Shown: piece after piece, positions 34,901 through 45,385 of the stretch | Layout of the letters: every line of letters starts with the position of its first letter | How positions within the stretch are numbered: the first letter of the stretch is position 1 | From: [Phialemoniopsis] sp. UDSM-2020 | Taxonomy: Eukaryota > Ascomycota > Sordariomycetes > Thyridiales > Thyridiaceae | NCBI GenBank assembly: GCA_018873225.1 | Contig: JAEILZ010000002.1 | Coordinates: forward strand, 558,001 to 622,000 | Direction of reading: 5' to 3' | DNA length: 64,000 nucleotides | Made by a program: the position numbers and the translations under genes | Notes under the pieces: model-generated | Told to the model about the DNA's origin: nothing | What the model saw: only the letters and a program-made list of their open reading frames with translations | Databases searched by the model: none

Positions 34901-37900
34901 TTTGTATAGTACTTAATTATAAAGAGATAATAGAGATTACCATATAATTTTAGGAAATATTAGATTGATAATCTTAATTATATTCCCTTTCTTAATGCAT
35001 CCTAAAATTTTTTCTCTATTCTGAATACTATTAAGGATTTTTATAGTGCTAGTATAGAGTCCTTAAAATTTATTAGCAATTAATTTAGGGAACTTTAAGG
35101 TATACATCTAATTCCTACTAGTCTTTACTAATTAGATATAAGTATAGCTATTATCTTTAGCTAAGTCCCCTTATAGAGTATATTAATTCTAGTTATGTGT
35201 TAATAGTGCTCTAGCTGTATATATATATCTACTTGGAAGGATATACCTAGTAATAGAGGTTTATTAGTAACCCCCCTTAGTATAATAAATAGATAAATAG
35301 GAAGATACTTTCTAGTAAGATAGATTATATCTATAGCTTCCCCTATATATTAATAGTTAGTTTTATAATAGGAATAAGAAAGTATAATAGTATCCTTAAA
35401 GGTTAATCTAGTTTAGATAGCTACCTTATATATATAAAAATTAACCTTAGTACTACTATCTATAATGGCTATAAGTAACAGCCTAGTAGGGCTTCCTAAG
35501 CGGTAATAGAAATAGGCTAGAGGTCTTAATCTTATAGGTACTATAGCTAGCTTCTTTATTCTAGCTTCTTTCTTTATATTTATAAGATTATTTTAATTAG
35601 AAGTAACTAAGTAAGTCTTAAAAGTTTCTTATAGAGGTTTCTTAAAATAATAATAACTAAATAAATTAGGTGGAGTGGAATGAAAGGGCTAAAAGGAATC
35701 TTTACTATTATTATTAGTAGTAACTATTCTGATCTGAAAGGCCTGGTCTTCCTCTGGAGGTATAGGCTTCTGCTTTTTATTATTATGGATATGTATTGTC
35801 TATATAACTCTATTGTGAGTATTTAAAATCTTACTAGATAGAGTTATTACTAGTTTAGGATTAAGGATATAAAGATCCTTAATAGATACCTTTAATTGGA
35901 TTGCTATAGTAGCCTTTGTAATGTGTTGAACTAGAGTAGCCTTACCCTTAGAATTAGGCTTAATTGATATTACCTTGGTTGGTTACTTAAGTAAAGGCTT
36001 AGCCTTATTAGAAGGTAAACGACTTAGAGGTAGTTCTGATATAGATTATAGAGGTACTAAAACCTCTTTCTTTACTTCCTTATCTTTAATGTACCCTAAG
36101 TCTGAAAGGTAGATGGGATTACTATTATTTCTATATTATCTTTTATTAATAAAAGATAAGAACTCTTCCTTATTATAATTTAGATTGATTGTTTATATAG
36201 CTTTAGGATTATAAGGATTATTAATCCTTATTTTGTTATATTAAAACTAATCTAAATTCTAAAAGATCTTAAAGCTTTCTAGTTTATAGTTATTATTAAG
36301 GATGGCTATATTAGTATTTAGCTAAGCTTATACCTTTTTAATGGATTTAGGAAGGCTATAATAAGGTTTGATAATCTTTTTTGTGTTGTAAGTAATCTTA
36401 CTAACCCCTAAGTAGCCTCTATAAGTAGGTATTTATATACTTATATTATGTAGCTTCTTTAAGCCTTTAGAAATACTAAGGAGTTTAGGGTATTTATAGT
36501 AATAGGCCTAAACTACCTATTAAAGTTTATTTATTTCCTTATACTTATAGAAGATGCTTATAGGAATAGTAAAGAGTTTATTAGTTCTGATTATTATAAT
36601 TTGTTTCACTAGATAAATGTATATAAGGCTGGTATTAAAATCTATATTATTACTATAGTAGATTAGTATCCTATAGCTAAACTTCCTATAATAGTAGTAC
36701 TTAGTAGGATTATCCTTACTAGTACTCTCTTTATTACTTATCTTCCTTTATATTACCTTATTAAGTAGATATATTAGATTATCCTTAGTAATATAGGGAG
36801 ATGGTAATAGGTAAGGGAAAGGAGGCTGTAGTGGTAGAGCTATTAGTATTAGAGAGCTTAGGTATTAGTAGTACTACTAGTTACTTACCTCCTTTAGAGC
36901 CTAAGTATAGGATACCTTATTAAGGTAGAGCCTAAGTTGATCCCCTTAAATATTCCTAGAGATAAAGTTTTTTTATGCTATTTTATTAAGCTGATAGAAG
37001 GATATATAATGCCTCTTTATTAGTCAGGTTAAGTTGTTTATAGGATTTGCAGTGTAAAAAGTAGGTGCTTCTATAAAAGAGATATGCTTCTTACTAGAAG
37101 TAGTAGAGGGTATTAAGCTTTAGCTTTTATTTTTGTATTTATTTTTGTCCTTAGAACTATTATAATTGGTATTATATTTAAGTTTTTTAGAATTAATAAT
37201 ATTTATATCGTTTTAATCTGACTTTCTTATCTTTATAAACTTATAGCTTTCTTTCTCTTATAGGATAGTTATAAGTACTTTCTTTAAGTTCTAGATTGAA
37301 GTCTAGTAGATATTAGCTAAAGACTTATTAGTATGTATATAGTACTTATCCTGTAGCTACTTAGGTAGGTGCTGGAAGTATCTGAGAGTTTCTCTAATAC
37401 CTGTAAGTAACCTTCCTAAACTTAAAAGTAGAGTCTTAAATAAAAGTATCCTTCTTCTAATTTACTTAATATCATTAGGTACTGGTTGTAACTATTACTT
37501 CTGAAAGTATAATTTATTATTTAGTATTTAGGCTCTATCCTAAGTAGTAAAGATTATCTTTATATTGTTTTTAAAGTATAACTATTTTTCTCCTTTTAGC
37601 TGCTTAATAGCTGCTTTTACTGCTTATTATGCTGTAGGTTAGATAGGTTTTATATAGTAAAATTTAAAGCTGTTAACCTTAATGTACTTAGACTACCTTG
37701 CTATTATTATCTTATAATAATATAAGGCCTTTATAATCTCTTCTCCTTTAAACTTTAGAGCCTCCTACTTAGTAGGGAACCTTAGTAGGGAGAATATAAC
37801 TAGATATACCTCCTCTCTATTCCCTCTAGTAGTACTATCTATAACATTAGATCCTAAAGAACCTTTAAAGTTATCTATCCTCTTATAAGTTAAAGGAATA

Positions 37901-39155
37901 GATTAACCTAAGTATAGTTCCTTACTAGGGTAACAGATAAGTACTAGGGTGTTAAAGGAATTAGAGGAGGAGGAGGTAATTAGGGTGTATATAGTGTTAT
38001 CTTATTACTTTCTTCTATAAGTAGAAAGATTATTAAATATAATTTAGTATAAGTAATTAGTCTTATCTAAGATTCTTTAAATTAGCAGGAAAATATCTAC
38101 CTCTTTATACTTTTTATAATAGTAGCTACCTATTATATAAAAGATACTAATATTATTACTCTTTCTTAGTAATATTTTAAGTCTAATTATATAAAAAGGA
38201 ATAAAAAGTAACCTATTTCTCCTAAATATCCTTAGGTATAAAGCCTTAAAGATTTATTAGGCTTCAAGTAGGTTCTTATATTATACCTTTATTAAGGTAT
38301 TTAATAAAAGTTTGAAAAAGGTGGTATCCTTCTTCTAAGTATATAAAAGTAATATTACGATCTATTGCCTTTATTCAGACTAAAGAGATCTAGGCTAGAT
38401 ACCTAGACTCTTATAATATATTAGACTATATTATTATTATTAACAATGGAAACCTTAGTAGTAATACTTTATCTAATTATAATTAGTATTATAGTATCCT
38501 AGAAATATGCTTAAAAGAAGTTATATACTTATATAGCTTCTTTATATAAAGGTATCCCTAATAGCTCTAAGTAGTAATCCTAATAGAAGGGTATCTAATT
38601 AAAGAGTAATTAGTAGTTATTTAGGAAGGTTTAGATCCGAATAAAGTTAGCAAAAGGGAAATAATATTAGACTAACTTATGCTTTTCTGTATAATTCCAT
38701 TTTAGTTCTTATTATATAGGCTTCTAACTATTCTATATCTAATTCCTTTAATTCTGTGTTTACTATACTAAATAGTGGTGTATTTAGGAGTTTGTAAATA
38801 AGCAGCCTGAGGAATTCTATTAATTTTAAGGTCTTTATAGTCTCTAGGCATTTAATTCTAACTTTTCTTATTTTTCTTACTTTATAAAGGAAATTTAATG
38901 ATAGTAATATTTAGATCTGAATTAAATATTATTAAATATAATATTAATTTCTAAGAGCAAGTTATTATAGCTATTTTCTTAATTAAGAGAATACCATAGC
39001 TACTATGCTATACCTATCTTACCTCTTTATGTAATTCAATTGATAATAGTGGGGTGTGGTAGTTAATATAGCTAGTAGTACTAAATTTCTAATGGGGCAA
39101 TCCAATAGGGCTAGATTCCAGGCTATAAGTATTGGAATCCTACTCTTATTATTAT
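34901..39155 (-). pseudogene. Inner gypsy 5' half: probable protease, gag and leader (RIP-degraded)
   Basis: This segment lies between the 5' LTR and the reverse transcriptase on the minus strand, where gag and protease belong. I could not read individual domains with confidence. The sequence keeps more G+C than the outer element and contains scattered minus-strand open stretches. The assignment is by position only. Confidence 0.5.
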
Positions 39156-39418
39156 TAAAAAGGGCTGATAAAAACTAGCTATAATAAGAGGGCTATAGAT
39201 AGCCACCAAAAGGGTTATATTTATAAGATTCTATTCTGATCTGTATAGACTTTAAATATAGGAGCGATTGAATTACTATAGGGCTTATAAAGTTATTTTA
39301 AAGAATGGTTATTGATTCTCTTAAGTTCTATTTATAGGCATGTAAAGTGCTGTAATTTTTAATAGCTCTGTATACTGGATTAATTATAATCTGAGCCAAA
39401 CTAAGATGATTTATTTTA
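39156..39418 (-). repeat. 5' LTR of the inner gypsy element
   Basis: 263 bp, partner of 25960-26222. Differences between the copies are transitions of the RIP type (e.g. AACCAGC against AACTAGC, GGGAGTG against AGGAGCG). It is followed by the ATAT target copy. Confidence 0.92.
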
Positions 39419-39422
39419 ATAT

Positions 39423-41100
39423 CTATTTTATTATTATTTAATCTTTTTTTATATAAGATTTTATAATTAAATTCTAAAAAAAATTCTATTTATTTTATTT
39501 ATTATTTATTAAATTTTTTAAAGATTATAAAATATATAAGATTTTTATAGTTTATATATATTATAATTAGATATATAATATTACTTAAATATAATTTTTA
39601 TTCCTTAAAATATTTAATAATTACTATTAATTTCTTATTATAAATTTAATAATTAAATTCTAATCTATATAGTTTCTTTAAAAAGAATATTATTAAGTAT
39701 AGAACTTTATTATTATTATATTATCTAAATTATTCTTCTAAAGTATAATTAAATATATTTATTTTAAGTTTATAAGATTATTTAAAGTTTATAATCTTAA
39801 TTATTAATTTATTAAAAAATTATTTTTTAATTTTATTAAAAGTTTTTTAATATTTCTTTATTTAATTAAAAACTTTACTTTTCTTAATAAGATTTATTAA
39901 TATAATTATTAATTTATTATATTCTTTTAAGAACTATCTATAATAATTTATAAATCCTAAGAAGAATTAAACTTTCTTAATATTCTTAGGTATTAATTAG
40001 TTTTTAACTATCTTAAATTTTATTAAATTTATTTATATTTTATCTAATTAAATTAGATATCTAAAATATAATATTTTTTATATATAGAATTAACTCTTAT
40101 TAGAATTTACTAATAGATTTATTACTTAGAGATTCTAAAATACTTTATAAATATATTATTAATATTTTTTTAATATCTTAAAATAAATAAAAATATTATT
40201 AAGATAAATAATAATAAAATTATTAAAATATTCTTATAGTATATTATTAATTAAATTCTAAAATAATATTAAGATATTTATAAGTCTAAAGAGTATAATA
40301 AGATACTTAAAATATCTTAAATAGATTCTAAATATAATCTTTTATTTATATTCTTTCTTAATATAAATTAAATTATAAGCTCTTAATAAATCTAATATTA
40401 TAAACTAATTAATACTATATAATTTATTATATAATTTAATAATTAATAATAATAAATATTAGTTTTTAATTATAATATTATTAAATTATTAATAATTAAT
40501 ATATATTCTTTATTTATTATTCTTTTTAAGTATCTAAAAGATTAAATATTCTACTAATAATTAAAATAGTTAAATAAAACTTTTCTAAAGATTCTTCTTT
40601 AAATATTTTTTTAATTCTTTAAGTTATAATTTATTTAAACTATAGATCTTTTAGAACTTAAATATAATTCTTAATTTTAATAATATTTTATAATTATAAT
40701 ATAAATATAATAATAATACTATTTTAAGTTTTAATTAAAATAACTTTTTATATTAATAGTATTCTTTTAGTATTATTATAATTTTATTAAATTATTCTTT
40801 TTTAAGATATAATAAAACTCTATAAATAGATAATTTATATATATTTTATCTCTAAAAAGTTCTATTAGTTAAGTTTTTTTTTAATTATTTTTAATATAAT
40901 TATTTTAATTATATTATTTAACTAATAAATTAATTAATATATAAATTATTCTATTATAATTATAATATTTCTAATATTATATTATAATTTATAATATCTA
41001 TAATATTTAAAGTTATTAAAGTAAATTAAAAGATAATTTAAATAAGAAATTATATAGTTTTTTAGTTAATTATCTTATTATTATATTAAATTTAATTTTT
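39423..41100 (-). pseudogene. Outer gypsy pol: reverse transcriptase and RNase H (RIP-degraded)
   Basis: The minus strand shows a clear but eroded gypsy reverse transcriptase: FIILDLLRAYNLIYIKKEYK (normally FxKLDLRxAYN...), the catalytic YLNNIFIYFK (normally YLDDILIYSK) at about 40.19-40.21 kb, then FFLGFINYYR and RNase H. RNase H ends in LEFNYKILYKKR at the insertion of the inner element. Asp-to-Asn changes at the catalytic site are G-to-A products of RIP. Non-functional. Confidence 0.85.
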
Positions 41101-43679
41101 TTCTATTATAAATAATTTATATAAATTCTTCTTATAGATCTATAAAATCTTAAATTTATTAACTAATTATAAAAAGATATAGCTTTTCTATATATTACTA
41201 TTAATTAATATAATTATCTTTATATTATTAAGTTATATTTTAATTAATATTAATATATAATTAGAAATAGTTTTTAGAATCTTTTATATTTTATTTTTTA
41301 TTTAATTTCTTAATAAGAATTATATTTATTTTTTAATATTTATTTATTTATTTTTTTATTATAAATCTATTAATAGATATATTTCTATTTTACTATAGGA
41401 TTTATTTTATAAACTTAAAATTCTATTATTTTTATTTTTTTTTATTAATTATAAATTTTATTATTTTAGTTTATTAAGTTTTAATACTACTTAATATACT
41501 TATTTTTTATTAATTTTTTTAAATCTTTTTTAAGTTTCTTTTTTATTTTTTTTTTAATTAATTTAATCTATTTATAATAATCTTTTAAGATTTATTAATT
41601 AGATATTTTTTTATTAATTATTTCCTCTATAAATATTATTATTAAGATTTATTCTAAAGATTCTATCTAGAATATTTTATAAAGTTATTTTAAAGCTTTT
41701 TTTTCTATTAATTAGTTAGATTTCTTATTAAAATATCTTTTTATAATTCTATTTAATTAAAAATATATATATATTTATTATATTATTTCTATTTTAAAAT
41801 AATATTATACTTTAAGTTTTTATAGATAATAAATCTTATATTATATTATTATATAAATATTAATTATTCTTTCTTTTAATATATAAAATAAGAAATAATT
41901 AGTTTATATATATAGCTTTATATATTTTTTACTATTATCTATCTAATAAATCTTCTAGAACTTAAATTCTTCTTATAAATAGATATAGATTTAATAGTCT
42001 TTATATTATTTTAATAAAAAACTATACTTTATTTTTAACTTAAAATATATTAGATATTTATTATAAATATATACTACTTAAAATAATTATATATACTCTT
42101 TAGTTTTATAATAAAATTATAAATCTTTATATAGATAAATTTTTTATTTTTATTATTATTTTCTTTAGCTAGTTTTTTAAAGATTCTTTTCTATAATTAC
42201 TATTTATTAATTATTATTTATTAGTATTAAATTTTAATACTTCTAAAATACTTTTAATTACTATTTAGTTTCTTATTTTTTAAAAATAAATATTATAAAG
42301 TTCTTTTTTTTTTTTTTTTATTTTTTAATCTAGATAAGAACTTATTTTTTATTTTTAATAGTTATTTTACTAATAAATTTATTAATTTAATTATTATCTT
42401 TTTCTATTAGGTTCTTAATATATTATTCTATCTTTTTCTATTAGGTTCTTAATATATTATTCTATCTTATTCTTTAGAAGGTATATTATTCTTAATAAAT
42501 CTTTAAAATAAATAATATTTATTATTCTTTCTAAGATATTTCCTTAATAGATAAATATTCTATTTATAAAATTATATTATTTTATAACTATTACTATCTT
42601 AAACTGTTTTATATATTTAAAGTACTAATTATTATCTTATTTTCTTAAGAGATATATAATATAATTATTATTATAATATATTATCTAATATTTATTTTTA
42701 TATTATATTTTTTAGATAGTATTTATTTATTATTTTAATTTTAGGACTTTCTAAAACTTTTTTTTCTAGTAATAGTTTCTAATAAAATATCCTTTCTTTT
42801 TATAATTAAAATACTTTCTAAATTCTTATTTAATAGTATTAAACTCTATAGATCCTAAATATTAAGTACTTTCTTATATAATAGTAATTTTTTATTATAT
42901 TATTTTCTTTTTTTAGTTAGTTTATTTAGAATAAAAAGTTTATAATTATTATTTTTATTTCTTAAGATATTATTTATATAATTAGTTATTAATTTATATA
43001 GTTATAATTATATATTTAAGGAACTTTTTTAATTAATCTATTTTTATAAGTTTATTTTTAATTTTAGATTTTAATTTATTATAAAATAAAACTATAAAAG
43101 ATTTATTATCTTATTTTAAATTAGTTATAATCTATTAGAACTTTATAGTATAGAAAGTAATTAATCTAACCTATTATAACTATTAAAGTTATTATTTAGT
43201 TAATTTCTTCTTATTAGGATCTCTAAAGGTATTTTTAATTACTTTCTTAAAAGTATTAAATCTATCTATAAATAGATTTTATATTCTCTTTTATTATTCT
43301 ATTATTAACTTCTTAAAGAAATTCTACTATATAGATTTAAATTAAATAAATATCTTTCTTTTAAGCTTAATAGCTATAAAAAGGATCTAATTAGTAATAT
43401 ATAGAAAATTATAATTATATTTCTAGATATAGATATAGTATTAAATAAGGAATCCTTATAAATTTTCTTTTTCTCCTAAAAATACCTTAGATATTTTATA
43501 TTTAATACCTCTAATATAGATCTATATTATAATAAACTATCCTTTTAGTTATTAAATCTTAGTAATAACTTACTTTATAGTATAAATTAATTTAAAATTA
43601 ATTAATTAAGATCCTAATATAATTCCTTTTATATTATTATTTAAAGTATAATCTATTTACTAAATAAGAATATTTAATA
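41101..43679 (-). pseudogene. Outer gypsy 5' half: probable gag/protease (unreadable)
   Basis: By position this should hold the gag and protease regions next to the 5' LTR. The sequence is so AT-rich that no domain can be recognised. It contains a 34-bp perfect tandem duplication (42397-42464). Confidence 0.45.
42397..42464. repeat. Perfect 34-bp tandem duplication inside the outer gypsy remnant
   Basis: Two adjacent identical 34-bp units (each starting TCTTTTTCTATTAGG) at 42397-42430 and 42431-42464. Their identity inside otherwise eroded sequence shows the duplication arose after RIP. Confidence 0.9.
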
Positions 43680-44052
43680 TATAATAATTCTTTATTTAAG
43701 ACCCTTAAGATATTAAAATAGAATATATAAGAGGTTTATATTAATAATAAGTAATAAATAAAAAGTAATAATATAAATTAACTAATTATAGCTAAGATAG
43801 TTTTTACTTAAAGGTATATTATTAGATAAAAATACTTTAAATACTAAAGAACTATTTAAATAGATATCTAATAGGTAGATTTTATTTATATATATAAATA
43901 GTTAAATTATTTTAAATTATTAATCTATTATAATTAAATTATTCTAGATTAATAAGAATTATTAATTACCTATAATTACTTATCTTATTTATTCTACTGT
44001 TTTTAATTATCTAGATTACTACCCTATAGTACTATATCTTAATTTCATGATA
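43680..44052 (-). repeat. 5' LTR of the outer gypsy element
   Basis: 373 bp, partner of 23374-23746. It starts TATAATAATTC and ends CATGATA, and is followed by the ATAGT target copy (44053-44057). Confidence 0.88.
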
Positions 44053-44057
44053 ATAGT
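44053..44057. repeat. Right 5-bp target duplication of the outer gypsy element (ATAGT)
   Basis: Pairs with ATAGC at 23369-23373. One RIP-type transition separates the copies. Confidence 0.8.
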
Positions 44058-45159
44058 CTTCTTTTAAGTTAGTTTACTTCTTTTTTATATTTATAATAAT
44101 ATTCTTTTAGATATAAAAGAGATAAAGTTATAATTAAATAGTAAGAATATCTACTTTAAAAGCCTTTTTTATATTCTTATTATAGTTAGTAATTAAAACT
44201 TTTAAGGGTTAAATATAATAAAGTATTTATATTTAGTCTATTTATATTATTAGCTATTTAAAGCTATCTTCTTATTTATTATTAACTAAAGTGAATATAG
44301 TAGTAAAATTTATTTTAATAGGGATAATATTAGTTAATTAGAATAATAGTAATTTAAAGTAGTTAGTTTTATAGGTATTATTATATTAGAGGGTTATAAA
44401 ATATTATTACTATATATTTAAATATTAAAAGTAAGTTTAAAAGAGTTTAATAGGATAATTCTTATTATCTTTAGCCTATTAAGTAATATAAGGAAAGCCT
44501 TACTTATTTAGATGCTTTATAAGCTTTTAGGTGGTAGTATAGTCTTTAAAAGTATTATAATAAAGGTAGAAGTAGAAGTTATAGATATTAATAGCTTTAA
44601 AGACTGCCTTAAGGTATTTCTTTTATAAGGCTATAGCTATATTATAAGGCTAGACTGCTAATATTAGGGATATAATCCTAATTATCTTAGCTATTTTAGG
44701 AATGATTTTTTAATAGGTTTAGTAGCTAGAGGCTATATTAAAAGGCTAGTAATTATATTTATTATAATTAATCTTTAGTTATTAGATATTCATCCCCTTA
44801 GGGACTTTAACTATTACTTCCTACTAGTAGTTAATCTCTTTAATTATATATATCTTATATATTATAGCCTTAAAGGTATATAGATTGCTATAGTTATAAA
44901 TAATTATTACCCTATAAATTAAACTATTTTTAAGCTTCTTATTAAACCTTTTCTTAATAAATCTAAGCCTATTAAGCCTCCCCTATACATTTAATTTATT
45001 AATAAGGCTTTAGAGATTATTAAAATTATTAGTAATAATTAAATAGTTATTAGGGATATAGGGTGCTATTAAGTGGGTAATTATAGGGGGTAAAGGGGGC
45101 TTTAATAGGTCGTTACTATTACTTATCAATTTTAAAAGGAGGTCTAAATCCTAATCCAT
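44058..45159 (-). pseudogene. MULE transposase, N-terminal and DDE part (RIP-degraded)
   Basis: Reading starts at the minus-strand ATG at 45159 (MD then a RIP stop). The zinc/WRKY-like N-terminal region is visible up to a WRLKINYNKYNY stretch, which corresponds to the usual HNH ligands. The MULE-type DDE start follows as NNTYKTNYFKLLLF (normally DxTYKTNRFxxPL), then FTTIFTLVNNK and PLKVLITNYNK, where the last matches the second catalytic region (PKVIVTDxDxAL). Catalytic Asp codons appear as Asn, as RIP would produce. The frame is cut by the gypsy LTR and continues at 23373. This is the evidence that the terminal-repeat element is a Mutator-like transposon. Confidence 0.82.
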
Positions 45160-45230
45160 TTTAAATTAACAATTATGTAGATATTATTAAAAAACTATGA
45201 AAAACTTTATATACAAGCATATATAGCGTT

Positions 45231-45250
45231 GTGGTGGTGGTGGTGGTGGT
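45231..45250. repeat. (GTG)n microsatellite near the right end of the MULE
   Basis: Six to seven GTG/TGG triplets just inside the right inverted repeat, in the part of the element that escaped RIP. Confidence 0.85.
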
Positions 45251-45320
45251 TGGAAATTGGGCATATGTCGCGTTTCGCGTTGTGTGTGGATCTACGCGAA
45301 AATAAAACCGGCAAAATGCG

Positions 45321-45377
45321 GGCGGTGAAAAAGGGGGGTTCACGGAACACTTTTGGGGGGTTCACAGAGTAGGTCTC
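45321..45377 (-). repeat. Right terminal inverted repeat of the MULE
   Basis: 57 bp. Its reverse complement begins GAGACCTACTCTGTGAACCC and matches the left end in 52 of 57 positions. It holds two intact GTGAACCCCCC boxes about 22 bp apart, which look like transposase-binding repeats (inference). Confidence 0.93.
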
Positions 45378-45385
45378 GTCCAAAA
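45378..45385. repeat. Right 8-bp target-site duplication of the MULE (GTCCAAAA)
   Basis: Pairs with GTCTAAAA at 21835-21842. It is part of the interrupted oxidoreductase exon (minus-strand TTTTGGAC). Confidence 0.9.

Larger units (their letters stand above)
25960..39418 (-). mobile_element. Inner Ty3/gypsy LTR retrotransposon (level 3), 13.5 kb
   Basis: Two 263-bp LTRs (25960-26222 and 39156-39418) bound a 13,459-bp element on the minus strand. A purine tract (minus-strand AGAGGGAGG, complement of about 26225-26234) lies just before the 3' LTR, as required for plus-strand priming. Minus-strand pol is readable: reverse transcriptase with FLNN (normally FLDD) near 33,960, RNase H to about 33,140, and integrase down to about 31,450. 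The gag side lies at about 35-39 kb and is not readable in detail. Nearly 5 kb between integrase and the 3' LTR is additional and partly open on the opposite strand. RIP damage is milder than in the outer element. Confidence 0.9.
23374..44052 (-). mobile_element. Outer Ty3/gypsy LTR retrotransposon (level 2), split by a second retrotransposon
   Basis: Two 373-bp direct repeats (23374-23746 and 43680-44052) bound the element, with a 5-bp target duplication. Without the nested element (25960-39418 plus 4 bp) it is about 7.2 kb, a usual gypsy length. The order on the minus strand is 5' LTR, a gag/protease region (about 41.1-43.6 kb, not readable), reverse transcriptase and RNase H (about 39.4-41.0 kb), the insertion, integrase (about 24.0-25.95 kb) and the 3' LTR. 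It is the most heavily RIP-mutated layer; both CA and TG dinucleotides are almost absent. Confidence 0.9.
21843..45377 (-). mobile_element. Mutator-like DNA transposon (MULE) carrying two nested retrotransposons
   Basis: The element spans 23,535 bp and is bounded by 57-bp terminal inverted repeats and an 8-bp target duplication. Subtracting the retrotransposon at 23374-44052 and its 5-bp duplicate leaves about 2.85 kb, a normal MULE size. The minus strand encodes a degenerate MULE transposase in two pieces (45159-44058 and 23373 to about 22040). The 8-bp target duplication fits the 8-11 bp known for Mutator-like elements. The whole interior is strongly AT-biased and full of TAA/TAG stops, so the element cannot move by itself. 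The outer 60 bp at each end are still GC-rich and almost unmutated. Confidence 0.9.

Noticed and set aside
21900..45230. Centromere or mitochondrial DNA insertion
   Set aside because: The AT-rich block is fully bounded by transposon ends and contains recognisable transposase and pol remnants. No mitochondrial genes are visible.
21843..45377. Giant Starship-type element
   Set aside because: No tyrosine-recombinase (DUF3435) captain was seen at either end and there are no cargo genes. The 57-bp inverted repeats, the 8-bp duplication and the MULE transposase motifs explain the ends.
21835..45385. Assembly chimera joining two unrelated contigs
   Set aside because: Matching inverted repeats, a matching 8-bp duplication and a reading frame that continues across the site are not expected from a misjoin.
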